This document shows, piece by piece, positions 8,180-16,537 of a stretch of 38,581 nt of DNA. Source of the stretch: an uncultured Oscillospiraceae bacterium (GTDB lineage: Bacteria; Bacillota; Clostridia; Oscillospirales; Oscillospiraceae). Positions within the stretch are counted from its first letter, which is position 1, and each line of letters opens with the position of its first letter. Below the pieces are notes generated by a model. It was not told the DNA's origin and did no database searches. It saw only the letters and a program-made list of their open reading frames with translations. A program made the position numbers and the translations under genes. The stretch is from the NCBI GenBank assembly GCA_944385785.1, contig CALWYO010000022.1:1-38581 (forward strand), given 5' to 3'.

Positions 8180-10741
8180 ATGTCACATTATTTTGCTCCA
8201 AGAGACGGTGCCATCTCTAAGAGGGAACTTGACCATCAGGCGCTTTCGCGTCGTGTAGCTGGAGAGTGTCCCGTACTTTTGGAGAATGATGGAGCTCTAC
8301 CAATACCAAAGGGAACAAAAATTGCTCTTTTTGGAAACGGAGCAAGGCAGACGATTAAGGGTGGGACTGGCTCCGGAGATGTAAATACAAGAGAAAATGT
8401 GAATATTGAGACTGGTCTTGAAAAAGCTGGTTATACAATAACTACTAAAGACTGGCTGAATCGTCATACTGACCACAGGGCGAAAGAGAAAGAGGACTAT
8501 CTAAAATGGGTGGAGGAAGAGGCTGAAAAAGAGGGAATTACTAATTTTATGGTTACCTTTACCCACCCATTGGGAATGACAGTTCCTGCGCCTATAAAAG
8601 AAGAGGATATTTCCTCTGCCGGTACTGACACGGCAGTGTACGTAATAGCCAGAAATTCCGGCGAAGGTGCTGACAGAAATGATGTGCGCGGCGACTATTA
8701 TTTATATGAGGAAGAGCGGGATCAGATCGCATACCTTGCCGAAAAATTTGAGAAACTTGTTGTTGTGCTAAACGTAGGCGGAGTAATCGACTTGACAGAG
8801 CTTACAGCAATTCAGGGTGTGAATGCCATACTCCTGATGGGACAGCTTGGCAATATCGGTGGAGATGCACTTGCTGACGTTATTTCAGGAGATGTTACCC
8901 CATCTGGAAAACTGACCGATACGTGGGCAAAAAAATACAGCGATTACCCGTCGTCTGAAACATTTAGCCACAATGACGGAAATATAGACGACGAATATTA
9001 TACAGAGGGAATATACGTTGGCTACAGATGGTTTGATACATTCGGTATTGAGCCCCTCTACCCGTTTGGCTTCGGACGCTCTTATACGGATTTTGACGTT
9101 AAGGTTGACAATGTTTTTGTGGTGGGCAGCAGCGTGAAACTGATAGCTTCTGTCGAAAACACAGGAAAAACTTATGCCGGAAAAGAAGTTGTACAGGTAT
9201 ATTGCTCTGCGCCTCAAACAGGACTAAAAAAGCCGTATCAGGTACTTGCGGCTTATAAAAAGTCATCCCTCCTTAAACCTGGAGAGAAGGAGAAGCTGGA
9301 GCTTTCATTCGATATACGGGAAGTGGCTTCATACTGCCCCAAGTGCGCTGCGTGGGTAGTGGAAGCGGGAGAGTATATTATTAGGGTTGGCGTCAGTTCA
9401 CGTGATACTCAGATCGTCGCTGTAGTAACGGTGGATGATCGCGTCGAGACGTACAAACTTAGAAATATGTTTAGGGACGAATCGCCTGTCAAAGAGATTG
9501 AGGCACCTGAGGTCGTATATAATATAGATCAAAGTGTACCCAGACTTGCTATGGTAGCTTCAGAAATTCCAAGTGAGAAGATTGAATATCAGGATGAGCG
9601 CCCGCTGCTGACGACTGAGAAAACAGAAAAACTTACTCTTGATGATGTAAAATCGGGACAATGTACGTTAGAGGAACTTGTGGCCCAACTGACGGTCAAA
9701 GAGATGGCGGAACTCTGCGTTGGAACGCTTCGGGCTGATGAGGGCTCAATTGTTGGTAACGCTTCGTATTCTGTGCCTGGCGCTGCGGGAGATACCAGCG
9801 ATATAATAAGCGAAAGCAGAGGATTTAGAGGCCTGATAATGGCTGATGGACCCGCCGGCCTGCGTCTTCAGCCCGTATTTAAAACCACAAAAGACGGAGA
9901 GCTGCTCCCCGGCGGAGAAATTTTGGGAGAGATATTCCAGCCATTTGATCCGAAGTACAATGAAGAGAATTCAGATACTTACTATCAGTATTGTACGGCT
10001 ATACCGATAGGCTGGTCTCTGGCCCAATCTTGGAACATAGACAGCATACGTGAGCTTGGAGCCATGGTGGGACATGAGATGGAGCTCTTTGGCATAGATC
10101 TCTGGCTGGCTCCTGCGATGAACATTCACAGGAATCCGCTGTGCGGAAGGAACTTTGAGTATTTCTCTGAAGATCCTCTGGTGAGCGGAAGAACGGCGGG
10201 TGCTGTTACATCAGGAGTCCAGAGCGTTCCAGGGCGCGGAGTAACAATCAAACACTATGCGGCTAATAACCAGGAGGATAACAGATACTTTACAAATTCT
10301 CATGTAAGCGAGAGGGCCCTGCGTGAGATATATATCCGAGGTTTTGAAATTGCCGTCAGGGAAACACAACCGTGTAGTATTATGACATCGTATAATCTTT
10401 TAAACGGTGAACACACGGCCAATTCTAAAGAGCTTATTGATAGTGTTGCCAGACAGGAGTGGGGATTTAAAGGTCTTATTATGACCGACTGGTATACTTC
10501 TCAAAATGTTCCGGCCTTTACTGGTGTATTTAACTCGATATATCCAATATCTGCCTCTACCGGATGCGTATACGCAGGTAATGACCTCCAGATGCCGGGT
10601 TGCGACAGAAATGTGGATGATATTATTAAAGCTGTATCCAGCGGTGAAGAAATTGATGGATATAAAATAACGCTGGCGGATTTGCAGTTCTGCACTTTAA
10701 ATGTTCTAAAAGCAGTTATTTATGCTGATCAGGGTAAATAG
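8180..10741 (+). CDS. Glycoside hydrolase family 3 beta-glycosidase, reversed domain order
   Basis: 853 residues from the ATG at 8180 (GGAGGG 6 nt upstream); an in-frame ATG at 8144 has no ribosome site. The order is inverted relative to standard GH3. The alpha/beta sandwich normally found C-terminally comes first (FGNGARQT at 51-58, GEGADR at 161-166), then a fibronectin-III-like domain (about 300-395), then the TIM barrel (about 500-853). Barrel motifs include MADGPAGLR, KHYAANNQE and GLIMTDWYTS, with the predicted nucleophile at Asp770. GH3 enzymes with this order are known from rumen Clostridia as beta-glucosidases. There is no signal peptide, so it probably acts in the cytoplasm on imported oligosaccharides. 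Exact sugar specificity is not readable. Confidence 0.93.
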   Translation: MSHYFAPRDGAISKRELDHQALSRRVAGECPVLLENDGALPIPKGTKIALFGNGARQTIKGGTGSGDVNTRENVNIETGLEKAGYTITTKDWLNRHTDHRAKEKEDYLKWVEEEAEKEGITNFMVTFTHPLGMTVPAPIKEEDISSAGTDTAVYVIARNSGEGADRNDVRGDYYLYEEERDQIAYLAEKFEKLVVVLNVGGVIDLTELTAIQGVNAILLMGQLGNIGGDALADVISGDVTPSGKLTDTWAKKYSDYPSSETFSHNDGNIDDEYYTEGIYVGYRWFDTFGIEPLYPFGFGRSYTDFDVKVDNVFVVGSSVKLIASVENTGKTYAGKEVVQVYCSAPQTGLKKPYQVLAAYKKSSLLKPGEKEKLELSFDIREVASYCPKCAAWVVEAGEYIIRVGVSSRDTQIVAVVTVDDRVETYKLRNMFRDESPVKEIEAPEVVYNIDQSVPRLAMVASEIPSEKIEYQDERPLLTTEKTEKLTLDDVKSGQCTLEELVAQLTVKEMAELCVGTLRADEGSIVGNASYSVPGAAGDTSDIISESRGFRGLIMADGPAGLRLQPVFKTTKDGELLPGGEILGEIFQPFDPKYNEENSDTYYQYCTAIPIGWSLAQSWNIDSIRELGAMVGHEMELFGIDLWLAPAMNIHRNPLCGRNFEYFSEDPLVSGRTAGAVTSGVQSVPGRGVTIKHYAANNQEDNRYFTNSHVSERALREIYIRGFEIAVRETQPCSIMTSYNLLNGEHTANSKELIDSVARQEWGFKGLIMTDWYTSQNVPAFTGVFNSIYPISASTGCVYAGNDLQMPGCDRNVDDIIKAVSSGEEIDGYKITLADLQFCTLNVLKAVIYADQGK

Positions 10742-10746
10742 AAAAC

Positions 10747-10791
10747 TCCAAATGAAAAGCGTGCGTTTTAAACGCACGCTTTTCATTTGGA
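10747..10791. terminator. Bidirectional terminator between GH3 and MATE genes
   Basis: Near-perfect palindrome with 22-bp arms (10747-10768 and 10770-10791) around one base. The GC core GCGTGCG/CGCACGC is flanked by AAAA on the left and TTTT on the right, so either strand reads stem then TTTTCATTT. It sits 6 bp after the GH3 stop and 14 bp before the MATE stop. Confidence 0.88.
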
Positions 10792-10804
10792 ACTATAACT
10801 GTTC

Positions 10805-12175
10805 TTATTCAGCGTCTCCTTCGGCGGAAGCGACAAGCTGGTCAGCGCGGGAAAGATCCTTACGTTGGCGCATCATGACGAATATGGACAATACAGCGGC
10901 CAGAAGTGATGTCCCTGCGAAGTTAAACCAGACTCCAGTGAGACCTAAAGGCCAGAAGGTAAGAAGAAGTAAGACGGGGAATACTAGGGCTGTAGACACA
11001 GATATCAGTGATGCAGGAATAGGCTTTTCCACGGCTATCATATAACTCTGTGTGGCGAAACCGAACCAGCGTGTAAGATAGGTGGCACTGAAAATACGGA
11101 GAGCCATTACACACTCCTCCATAAATTCAGGAGTACACTCTCCCATAAATAGAGATGTGATCTGCTCAGGCAATAGAAGTGTTACAGCCGCTGAAACAGC
11201 AGAGATAACTGCTGCGGCCGTATAGCAGCATTTTTCTATGGCTCTGACTCTGGAATACCTGCCTGCTCCCCAGTTATATCCCACTGCTGGCTGTAAAGAG
11301 TCGCATGTACCGTACATGATGGGCTGAATAAATCCGTCTGCGAACATCAGAACTCCATATATTGAAACAGCGTCCTGCCCACCTAGACGCACAAGTATTG
11401 CATTAAGTATTATGGAAGTTATACGTCCTGCCAAATTGTTCAGGAAATTGGGACTTCCGCAGGCGATTATCTGCTTAAGCATACTTAAACGGAACTTTGG
11501 ACGTACAAAACGGAGAGTCTGATGACCACCAACAAATACAGCGAAAGCTATGATGGCAACTATAAACATACCGGAACAAGTGGCAAGGGCAGCGCCCCAA
11601 ATGCCGAACCTGAATACAAATAGAAATAAAAATTCCAAGCCAGCGCTGAGAAAAGACATCAGAATGTTTAAAAACATGCTGAAACGAACTTTTCCGCAAA
11701 TACGCAGAAAATTATCCATTGCAAATACAATAGTTGTAACAGGCGAACTTAACGCATAGACACGCAAATACTGTGCAGCTAAATTTGCGAATTCACCATC
11801 TGCGCCCATAAGAAGCATAAGTGACGGTGCGGCAATGTAGAGAGCAGCTCCTATAATAAGACCTGCGGCGACAATCATTATAATTGCACAGGTAAATATA
11901 TTTTGTGCTTCATGTTCATTTTTGCGTCCTAGATTGATAGAAATTGGAACAGAAGAGCCAACGCCTATCAAGTCTGCAAGGGCAAAATTTATTATTACAA
12001 ATGGAAATGCCAGGTTAAGTGCGGCAAAGGCGGTATCTCCAAGAAACCTGCCTACAAATATACCATCTATCATACCGTAAAGGGCAGAAGCAAGCATACT
12101 TATTGCACCCGGAACGGCTGCAAAAAAGAACAATTTAATTGGTTTTGTAGTAGTATATAGTCTATGGGATTCCAT
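10805..12175 (-). CDS. MATE family multidrug/sodium efflux transporter
   Basis: 456 residues, normal MATE length, with about 12 hydrophobic helices in two halves. The N-terminal MIDGIFVGRFLGDTAFAALNLAFP (residues about 34-57) matches the MATE helix 1-2 signature. Members export drugs or metabolites in exchange for sodium or protons. It is encoded 25 bp downstream of a marR gene and is probably co-transcribed from the promoter at 12697-12725, so its substrate may be sensed by that regulator. The nearest good ribosome site (AAAGGAG) lies about 20 nt upstream of the ATG, unusually far; no better start is seen. Confidence 0.92.
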   Translation of the reverse strand: MESHRLYTTTKPIKLFFFAAVPGAISMLASALYGMIDGIFVGRFLGDTAFAALNLAFPFVIINFALADLIGVGSSVPISINLGRKNEHEAQNIFTCAIIMIVAAGLIIGAALYIAAPSLMLLMGADGEFANLAAQYLRVYALSSPVTTIVFAMDNFLRICGKVRFSMFLNILMSFLSAGLEFLFLFVFRFGIWGAALATCSGMFIVAIIAFAVFVGGHQTLRFVRPKFRLSMLKQIIACGSPNFLNNLAGRITSIILNAILVRLGGQDAVSIYGVLMFADGFIQPIMYGTCDSLQPAVGYNWGAGRYSRVRAIEKCCYTAAAVISAVSAAVTLLLPEQITSLFMGECTPEFMEECVMALRIFSATYLTRWFGFATQSYMIAVEKPIPASLISVSTALVFPVLLLLTFWPLGLTGVWFNFAGTSLLAAVLSIFVMMRQRKDLSRADQLVASAEGDAE

Positions 12176-12200
12176 AAGGCTTAAACTTACTTGACTCCTT

Positions 12201-12644
12201 TCATTCTATAGTTTCTCTCTCCAATTCGTCACAAAGCTTATGGGCGAAATATTCTATGGCTTCTACAAACGACTGCGAGTATATGGCTATTGCGCTTTTC
12301 ATGGCGGATTGTTCTGCTTTATATACGTTTCGCAGTATCCTGGATGCGTATTCGCGCCCGCTTTCAGTGAGGCAGATTATCTTCTCCCTTGAATTTTCGC
12401 TGGGAAGCAGTTCCACATATCCGTCGTTAATTAGCTCGTGTACGCTGGTGCTTATTGTAGTCTTTGGAATTAGCCAACTGTCAGAAATTTCTGACTGATA
12501 ATGGGCTTTTCCATCGTCAAGAGCGTAGAGAAGCGCAAGCGTATTTTCTCGAATGCCCAACCGCTTTGCAATTACATAGTAAGCTTCATCTATTCTTGTC
12601 GTTGCCAGCATGAGCCGTCGCACTGCTTCAACGCTGTTGTCCAT
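12201..12644 (-). CDS. MarR family transcriptional regulator
   Basis: 147 residues. It has the winged helix-turn-helix layout of MarR: YQSEISDSWLIPKTTIST (helix 2 and recognition helix, about 52-69), then the wing LLPSENSREKIICLTESG, then a long C-terminal dimer helix. It is first gene of a two-gene operon with the MATE transporter. Its own promoter is overlapped by a large inverted repeat (12666-12715), the expected arrangement for an autorepressor that also controls the exporter. GGGGGC ribosome site upstream. The ligand is unknown. Confidence 0.92.
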   Translation of the reverse strand: MDNSVEAVRRLMLATTRIDEAYYVIAKRLGIRENTLALLYALDDGKAHYQSEISDSWLIPKTTISTSVHELINDGYVELLPSENSREKIICLTESGREYASRILRNVYKAEQSAMKSAIAIYSQSFVEAIEYFAHKLCDELERETIE

Positions 12645-12665
12645 CTGGTCGCCCCCTTTATAAAA

Positions 12666-12715
12666 TACGAAATCGTACTAGACGCACTGGAGACAGAGTA
12701 TAGTACGATTCCGTA
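12666..12715. promoter_or_regulatory. Probable MarR operator: 15-bp inverted repeat
   Basis: Arms at 12666-12680 and 12701-12715 match as inverted copies at 14 of 15 positions, separated by 20 bp. Each arm contains TAGTACGATT (or its complement). One arm fills most of the -35/-10 spacer of the marR promoter and the other lies just past the transcription start, so binding at both would block initiation. The assignment to the adjacent regulator is inferred from position. Confidence 0.75.
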
Positions 12716-12725
12716 TAATTGTCAA
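12697..12725 (-). promoter_or_regulatory. SigA promoter of the marR-MATE operon
   Basis: Minus strand TTGACA (12720-12725), 17-bp spacer, TATACT (12697-12702): a near-consensus promoter. The strong hexamers overlapped by an operator fit a tightly repressed, inducible operon. Confidence 0.85.
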
Positions 12726-12794
12726 GGAAAATGTATGTATAGAGAGATATAGCCAGGTGTAAAAACAATTACACCGTTAAAATCACCAAAATAG

Positions 12795-12823
12795 TTGCAT
12801 ATAAAGCGAAATTATATTATAAT
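12795..12823 (+). promoter_or_regulatory. SigA promoter for the nucleotidase-like gene
   Basis: TTGCAT (12795-12800), 17-bp spacer, TATAAT (12818-12823). The GTG start lies about 50 bp downstream, with GGTGGAGG at 12856-12863 as ribosome site. It is 70 bp from the divergent marR promoter. Confidence 0.72.
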
Positions 12824-12873
12824 ATCACCGCAATAACCAATAAGCCGCCTGCTGCGGTGGAGGTGTAAGCAAC

Positions 12874-14673
12874 GTGAAGAAGTTGATTGGCGCAATTTTT
12901 ATTCTTGCTGCTCTGGTTATGGCTCCGTCTGTAGATGCAGCCGGAAGGCAGGAAATAGCTATAATATGTACAGGAAGCGTAAACTGTTCTGTGGAAGAGG
13001 GAATTGGTTATGCTGGTGTTGCTGCGCTCAGAGCAGACGCGCAAGAACAGTATGGAAGTGCGAATGTTACTCTGATTGACGCTGGCGATGCCATTCAAGG
13101 CAGTTTAATAGGCGCGGTTTCTGAAGGTGAATATATTATTGAGCTTATGAACGCGGTAGGCTATGATCTTGCAGTGCCGGGGGAGCATGAATTTGACTAT
13201 GGTTTAGATCGCCTTAGAGAACTTGCCGGTATGGCGGGGTTTGCATATTTGAGCTGTAATTTTATTGATCTTTCAACAGGTATGACCGTGCTTCCGCCAT
13301 ATGAAATTATAAATTATGGTACTGTATCTGTTGGATATATAGGAATAACTACTCTGGACATCTTTGAGGGACAGGGAACTTCAAAGTTCCAGAATTCAAA
13401 TGGTTCTGCGCGCTATAGTTTTTGTCAAAGTGAAGGCGGGGACGAACTTTATACAAAAGTTCAGCAAGTGGTAAATACTGTGAGAAATTCCGGTGCAGAT
13501 TATGTTGTAGCGGTGGGACATCTGGGAGCTGATACAGAAGAAAGCTGGACGGCTGAATCTGTCATAGCTAATACGTGCGGCATAGACGTTTTTGTGAATG
13601 GCAGCTCGGAAGAACCTGGCGTGACGGAAGTGTACAACGAAAATGGCGACAGTGTACTTTTAACAGAGGTAGGTACCAGACTGGAATCTGTAGGTATAAT
13701 CACTATTGATGTCGCTGCTAATAGTATTGAGGCGCAGAATATTACAGAATACGACGGTGAAGATCAGACCGTATCCAGCAAACTCAAAGAGATAAGCAGA
13801 GAATATAATCAGATGTTATCCCAGACTGTAGCTATTTCTCAATCTGCATTAGTGGCTGGAAATGGACAGATTAACAGACTGGTAAATAGCGCGGAGACAA
13901 ATCTGGGCGATTTATGTGCTGACGCATATGCTGAGATTACAGGGGCTGATGGGGCAATTGTAAATGGAGGCAGCATAGGCTCTGGTATAAGTGCAGGGTA
14001 TATAACATATGGAGATATTGCGGATGTATTTCCATATGGAGAATACGTATGTATGGTAGAGGCTACGGGACAGCAGATATTAGATGCACTGGAACTTGGC
14101 ACTATGGAGTATCCGGCCCAGAGCGATAGGTTTTTACAGGTGTCAGGCATAGAGTATACTGTAGAGGCGTCTATACCTTCAGCTGTTGTTTTGTCTTCCG
14201 ATGGCAGCTTTGAAATAGTTGACGGGCAGCGGCGTGTTGGCAACGCAACGATAGACGGTAAACCAATTGACTCAGAACAGGTGTATACTTTGGCGCTAAG
14301 CGATTATATTCTTAATGGAGGATATGGATTTACCATGTTTAGCAACTGCGTTGTTTTGAATGATGCAAAGATGCTTGACGCTCAGGCGCTTTTGGAATAT
14401 GTTTCAGAGGCCCTCAGGGGAGATTTGAGCCGATATTCTAATACAAGTGGAGATGGCAGAATTACAGTATCGGGAATTAGTTCTGCTGGTGTTAGTAGCG
14501 AAAGTGAAGAGAGAGTATATATCGTTACAAGCGGCGATAATCTGTGGAGTATCGCCAAAAGAGAACTTGGCAGCGGTGAGCGGTGGGCAGAACTATACGA
14601 GCTCAATTCAGAGGCAATAAAAAGGCCAGAACTTATATACCCAGGTATGGAGTTGGAACTTCCGCAGGAATAA
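12874..14673 (+). CDS. Secreted 5'-nucleotidase-fold protein with C-terminal LysM; probably catalytically degenerate
   Basis: 599 residues, GTG start. Signal peptide at 1-23 (MKKLIGAIFILAALVMAPSVDAA). Residues about 26-290 resemble the UshA-type metallophosphatase domain, 315-525 the 5'-nucleotidase C-terminal domain, and 547-598 a LysM domain that should bind peptidoglycan. Key residues are altered. The usual TNDIHG reads TGSVNC (33-38), losing Asp and His. GNHEFDYG reads GEHEFDYG (103-110). The DGHSHT region reads NGSSEE (242-247). NGGGIR reads NGGSIG (364-369). Asp72 (DAGD), His105 and His216 (GHLG) remain. This suggests a cell-wall-attached protein using the fold for binding rather than hydrolysis. 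It has its own promoter and no operon partner. Confidence 0.82.
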   Translation: MKKLIGAIFILAALVMAPSVDAAGRQEIAIICTGSVNCSVEEGIGYAGVAALRADAQEQYGSANVTLIDAGDAIQGSLIGAVSEGEYIIELMNAVGYDLAVPGEHEFDYGLDRLRELAGMAGFAYLSCNFIDLSTGMTVLPPYEIINYGTVSVGYIGITTLDIFEGQGTSKFQNSNGSARYSFCQSEGGDELYTKVQQVVNTVRNSGADYVVAVGHLGADTEESWTAESVIANTCGIDVFVNGSSEEPGVTEVYNENGDSVLLTEVGTRLESVGIITIDVAANSIEAQNITEYDGEDQTVSSKLKEISREYNQMLSQTVAISQSALVAGNGQINRLVNSAETNLGDLCADAYAEITGADGAIVNGGSIGSGISAGYITYGDIADVFPYGEYVCMVEATGQQILDALELGTMEYPAQSDRFLQVSGIEYTVEASIPSAVVLSSDGSFEIVDGQRRVGNATIDGKPIDSEQVYTLALSDYILNGGYGFTMFSNCVVLNDAKMLDAQALLEYVSEALRGDLSRYSNTSGDGRITVSGISSAGVSSESEERVYIVTSGDNLWSIAKRELGSGERWAELYELNSEAIKRPELIYPGMELELPQE

Positions 14674-14766
14674 GCAGGGTATCTATGTGTTGCTGTCGAC
14701 TGGGGAAGTTAGTCAAAGAGACGATTACTCCTATATTGCGGCGATAAAAACTGTGACTCCGTTGCC

Positions 14767-14795
14767 TTGCCAACAAAAGAAAAAACGTCTATAAT
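14767..14795 (+). promoter_or_regulatory. SigA promoter of the pyrG operon
   Basis: TTGCCA (14767-14772), 17-bp spacer, TATAAT (14790-14795). Transcription would begin near 14802, giving a leader of about 115 nt before pyrG. The predicted initial bases are not the GGG run used for CTP-sensing reiterative transcription of pyrG in Bacillus. Confidence 0.75.
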
Positions 14796-14805
14796 ACAGA
14801 TGTGT

Positions 14806-14880
14806 GTCTGGTCCAAAGGCGGAAACGGGAGCCGAATAAGTGCTCTCTCCCTACATATGGGCCGGACGTTCTGATTTTAT
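14806..14880 (+). promoter_or_regulatory. Structured pyrG leader, possible attenuator
   Basis: Outer stem of 9 pairs (14806-14814 with 14859-14867, two G-U pairs) enclosing an inner GGGAG/CTCCC stem (14827-14831 with 14847-14851). A moderately T-rich stretch follows (GTTCTGATTTTAT, 14868-14880). It could act as a terminator-like leader, but no alternative antiterminator pairing is obvious and no known riboswitch class fits. Confidence 0.3.
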
Positions 14881-14918
14881 AGCCATATATTGACAAGGCT
14901 GGGATGCGGGGAAGGAAT

Positions 14919-16532
14919 ATGGGTAGTAAGTATATATTTGTTACAGGCGGTGTAGTATCTGGGCTTGGGAAGGGTATAACAGCGGCGTCGCTGGGTAGGC
15001 TCTTGAAGGCCCGCGGCCTGAAAGTAGCTGCACAGAAGCTGGACCCATATATAAATGTGGATCCAGGTACAATGAGTCCGTATCAGCATGGAGAGGTCTA
15101 TGTTACTGAGGACGGTGCTGAGACGGATTTGGATCTGGGACATTATGAGAGGTTTATTGACGAAGACCTTAATAAATTTTCAAATTTGACTACCGGCAAG
15201 GTTTACGCCAATGTAATAGGAAAAGAACGCAGGGGAGAATACCTTGGCAGTACCGTGCAGGTTATTCCCCATGTGACAAATGAGATAAAGGAATTCATAT
15301 ATAGCGTTGGCAAAAAGACCAACGCTGATATAGTGATAACAGAAATTGGAGGAACTGCCGGCGATATAGAGAGCCAACCATTTTTGGAGGCGATACGCCA
15401 GGTTGGACACGAGGTGGGGAGAGGGAATGCCCTCTACATACATGTGACTTTAGTGCCGTATTTGAAGGCTTCTGGTGAGCATAAGTCGAAACCGACGCAA
15501 CATTCTGTTAAAGAGCTCCAAGGTATGGGGATAAATCCCGATATAATTGTGCTCCGGTGCGATGAACCTATAGAGGACGACGGCATCTTTAAGAAGATAT
15601 CCCATTTTTGCAATGTAAAGCCGGACTGTGTTATAGAAAATGTTACATTACCAGTACTGTATGAGGCGCCGCTGATGCTTGAGGCGGAGAGATTTTCAGA
15701 CATAGTCTGCAGGGAACTGCAGATAGAAGCGCCGAAGCCTGATTTAAGGGAATGGACTGTACTGGTAAAGAGAATTAAAAATTTGGAGAGAACTGTCCGG
15801 ATAGGTATTGTAGGTAAATATGTACAGCTTCATGATGCGTATCTGTCTGTCTCTGAGGCATTACGGCATGCCGGTTACGCACTGAATTCGGCGGTTAATA
15901 TAGAGTGGATAGATTCAGAGACAATAAGCGCGGAGAACCGTGATGAGATTTTGGGAGACCTTGACGGAATACTGGTTCCAGGAGGATTTGGGGCCCGCGG
16001 AATTGAGGGTATGATATTGTCCGCTGAGTATGCCCGTGAGAATAATGTGCCTTATTTGGGTATATGCCTGGGTATGCAGGTGGCTGTCATAGAGTTTGCG
16101 CGTCACGTATTAGGCTGGGAAGATGCAAATTCCAGAGAGTTTGATGAACAATCCCACCATAAAGTGATAGATTTTATGCCCGGACAGAGTGATACTATAG
16201 ATAAAGGCGGAACTCTTCGATTGGGGAGCTGGCCGTGCCATATAAAGTCTGATACTACCATGGCCAGATGCTATGGTACTCAGATTATCAGTGAGCGGCA
16301 TCGACACAGATATGAATTTAATAACGATTATCTTGCCGATATGGAAGGCGCCGGCCTTGTTATAAGTGGAAATTCACCAGATGGTGCGTTGGTAGAGACA
16401 ATAGAACTTCCCAACCACGATTTCTTTGTGGGGGTACAGTACCACCCAGAATTTAAGAGCCGTCCTAATAGATCGCACCCGCTTTTTCTTGGATTTGTCG
16501 GTGCGTCGATGGACAGAGCGGAAAGGAAATAG
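14919..16532 (+). CDS. pyrG: CTP synthase
   Basis: 537 residues from the ATG at 14919, chosen because family members begin immediately before [16 protein letters not shown] and a GGGGA ribosome site lies 6 nt upstream; an in-frame ATG at 14904 is less well placed. The N-terminal synthetase domain (about 1-270) has the P-loop VVSGLGKGI and [11 protein letters not shown]. The C-terminal glutamine amidotransferase domain has the nucleophile Cys in YLGICLGMQ, and the His-Pro-Glu of [10 protein letters not shown]. It converts UTP to CTP using ATP and glutamine in the cytoplasm. First gene of the cluster; glmS begins 5 bp after its stop. Confidence 0.97.
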   Translation: MGSKYIFVTGGVVSGLGKGITAASLGRLLKARGLKVAAQKLDPYINVDPGTMSPYQHGEVYVTEDGAETDLDLGHYERFIDEDLNKFSNLTTGKVYANVIGKERRGEYLGSTVQVIPHVTNEIKEFIYSVGKKTNADIVITEIGGTAGDIESQPFLEAIRQVGHEVGRGNALYIHVTLVPYLKASGEHKSKPTQHSVKELQGMGINPDIIVLRCDEPIEDDGIFKKISHFCNVKPDCVIENVTLPVLYEAPLMLEAERFSDIVCRELQIEAPKPDLREWTVLVKRIKNLERTVRIGIVGKYVQLHDAYLSVSEALRHAGYALNSAVNIEWIDSETISAENRDEILGDLDGILVPGGFGARGIEGMILSAEYARENNVPYLGICLGMQVAVIEFARHVLGWEDANSREFDEQSHHKVIDFMPGQSDTIDKGGTLRLGSWPCHIKSDTTMARCYGTQIISERHRHRYEFNNDYLADMEGAGLVISGNSPDGALVETIELPNHDFFVGVQYHPEFKSRPNRSHPLFLGFVGASMDRAERK

Positions 16533-16537
16533 TATTT

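Noticed and set aside
10722..11045. Plus-strand frame running from the end of the GH3 gene through the terminator into the MATE gene
   Set aside because: It crosses a strong bidirectional terminator and is antisense to the MATE coding sequence; no independent evidence.
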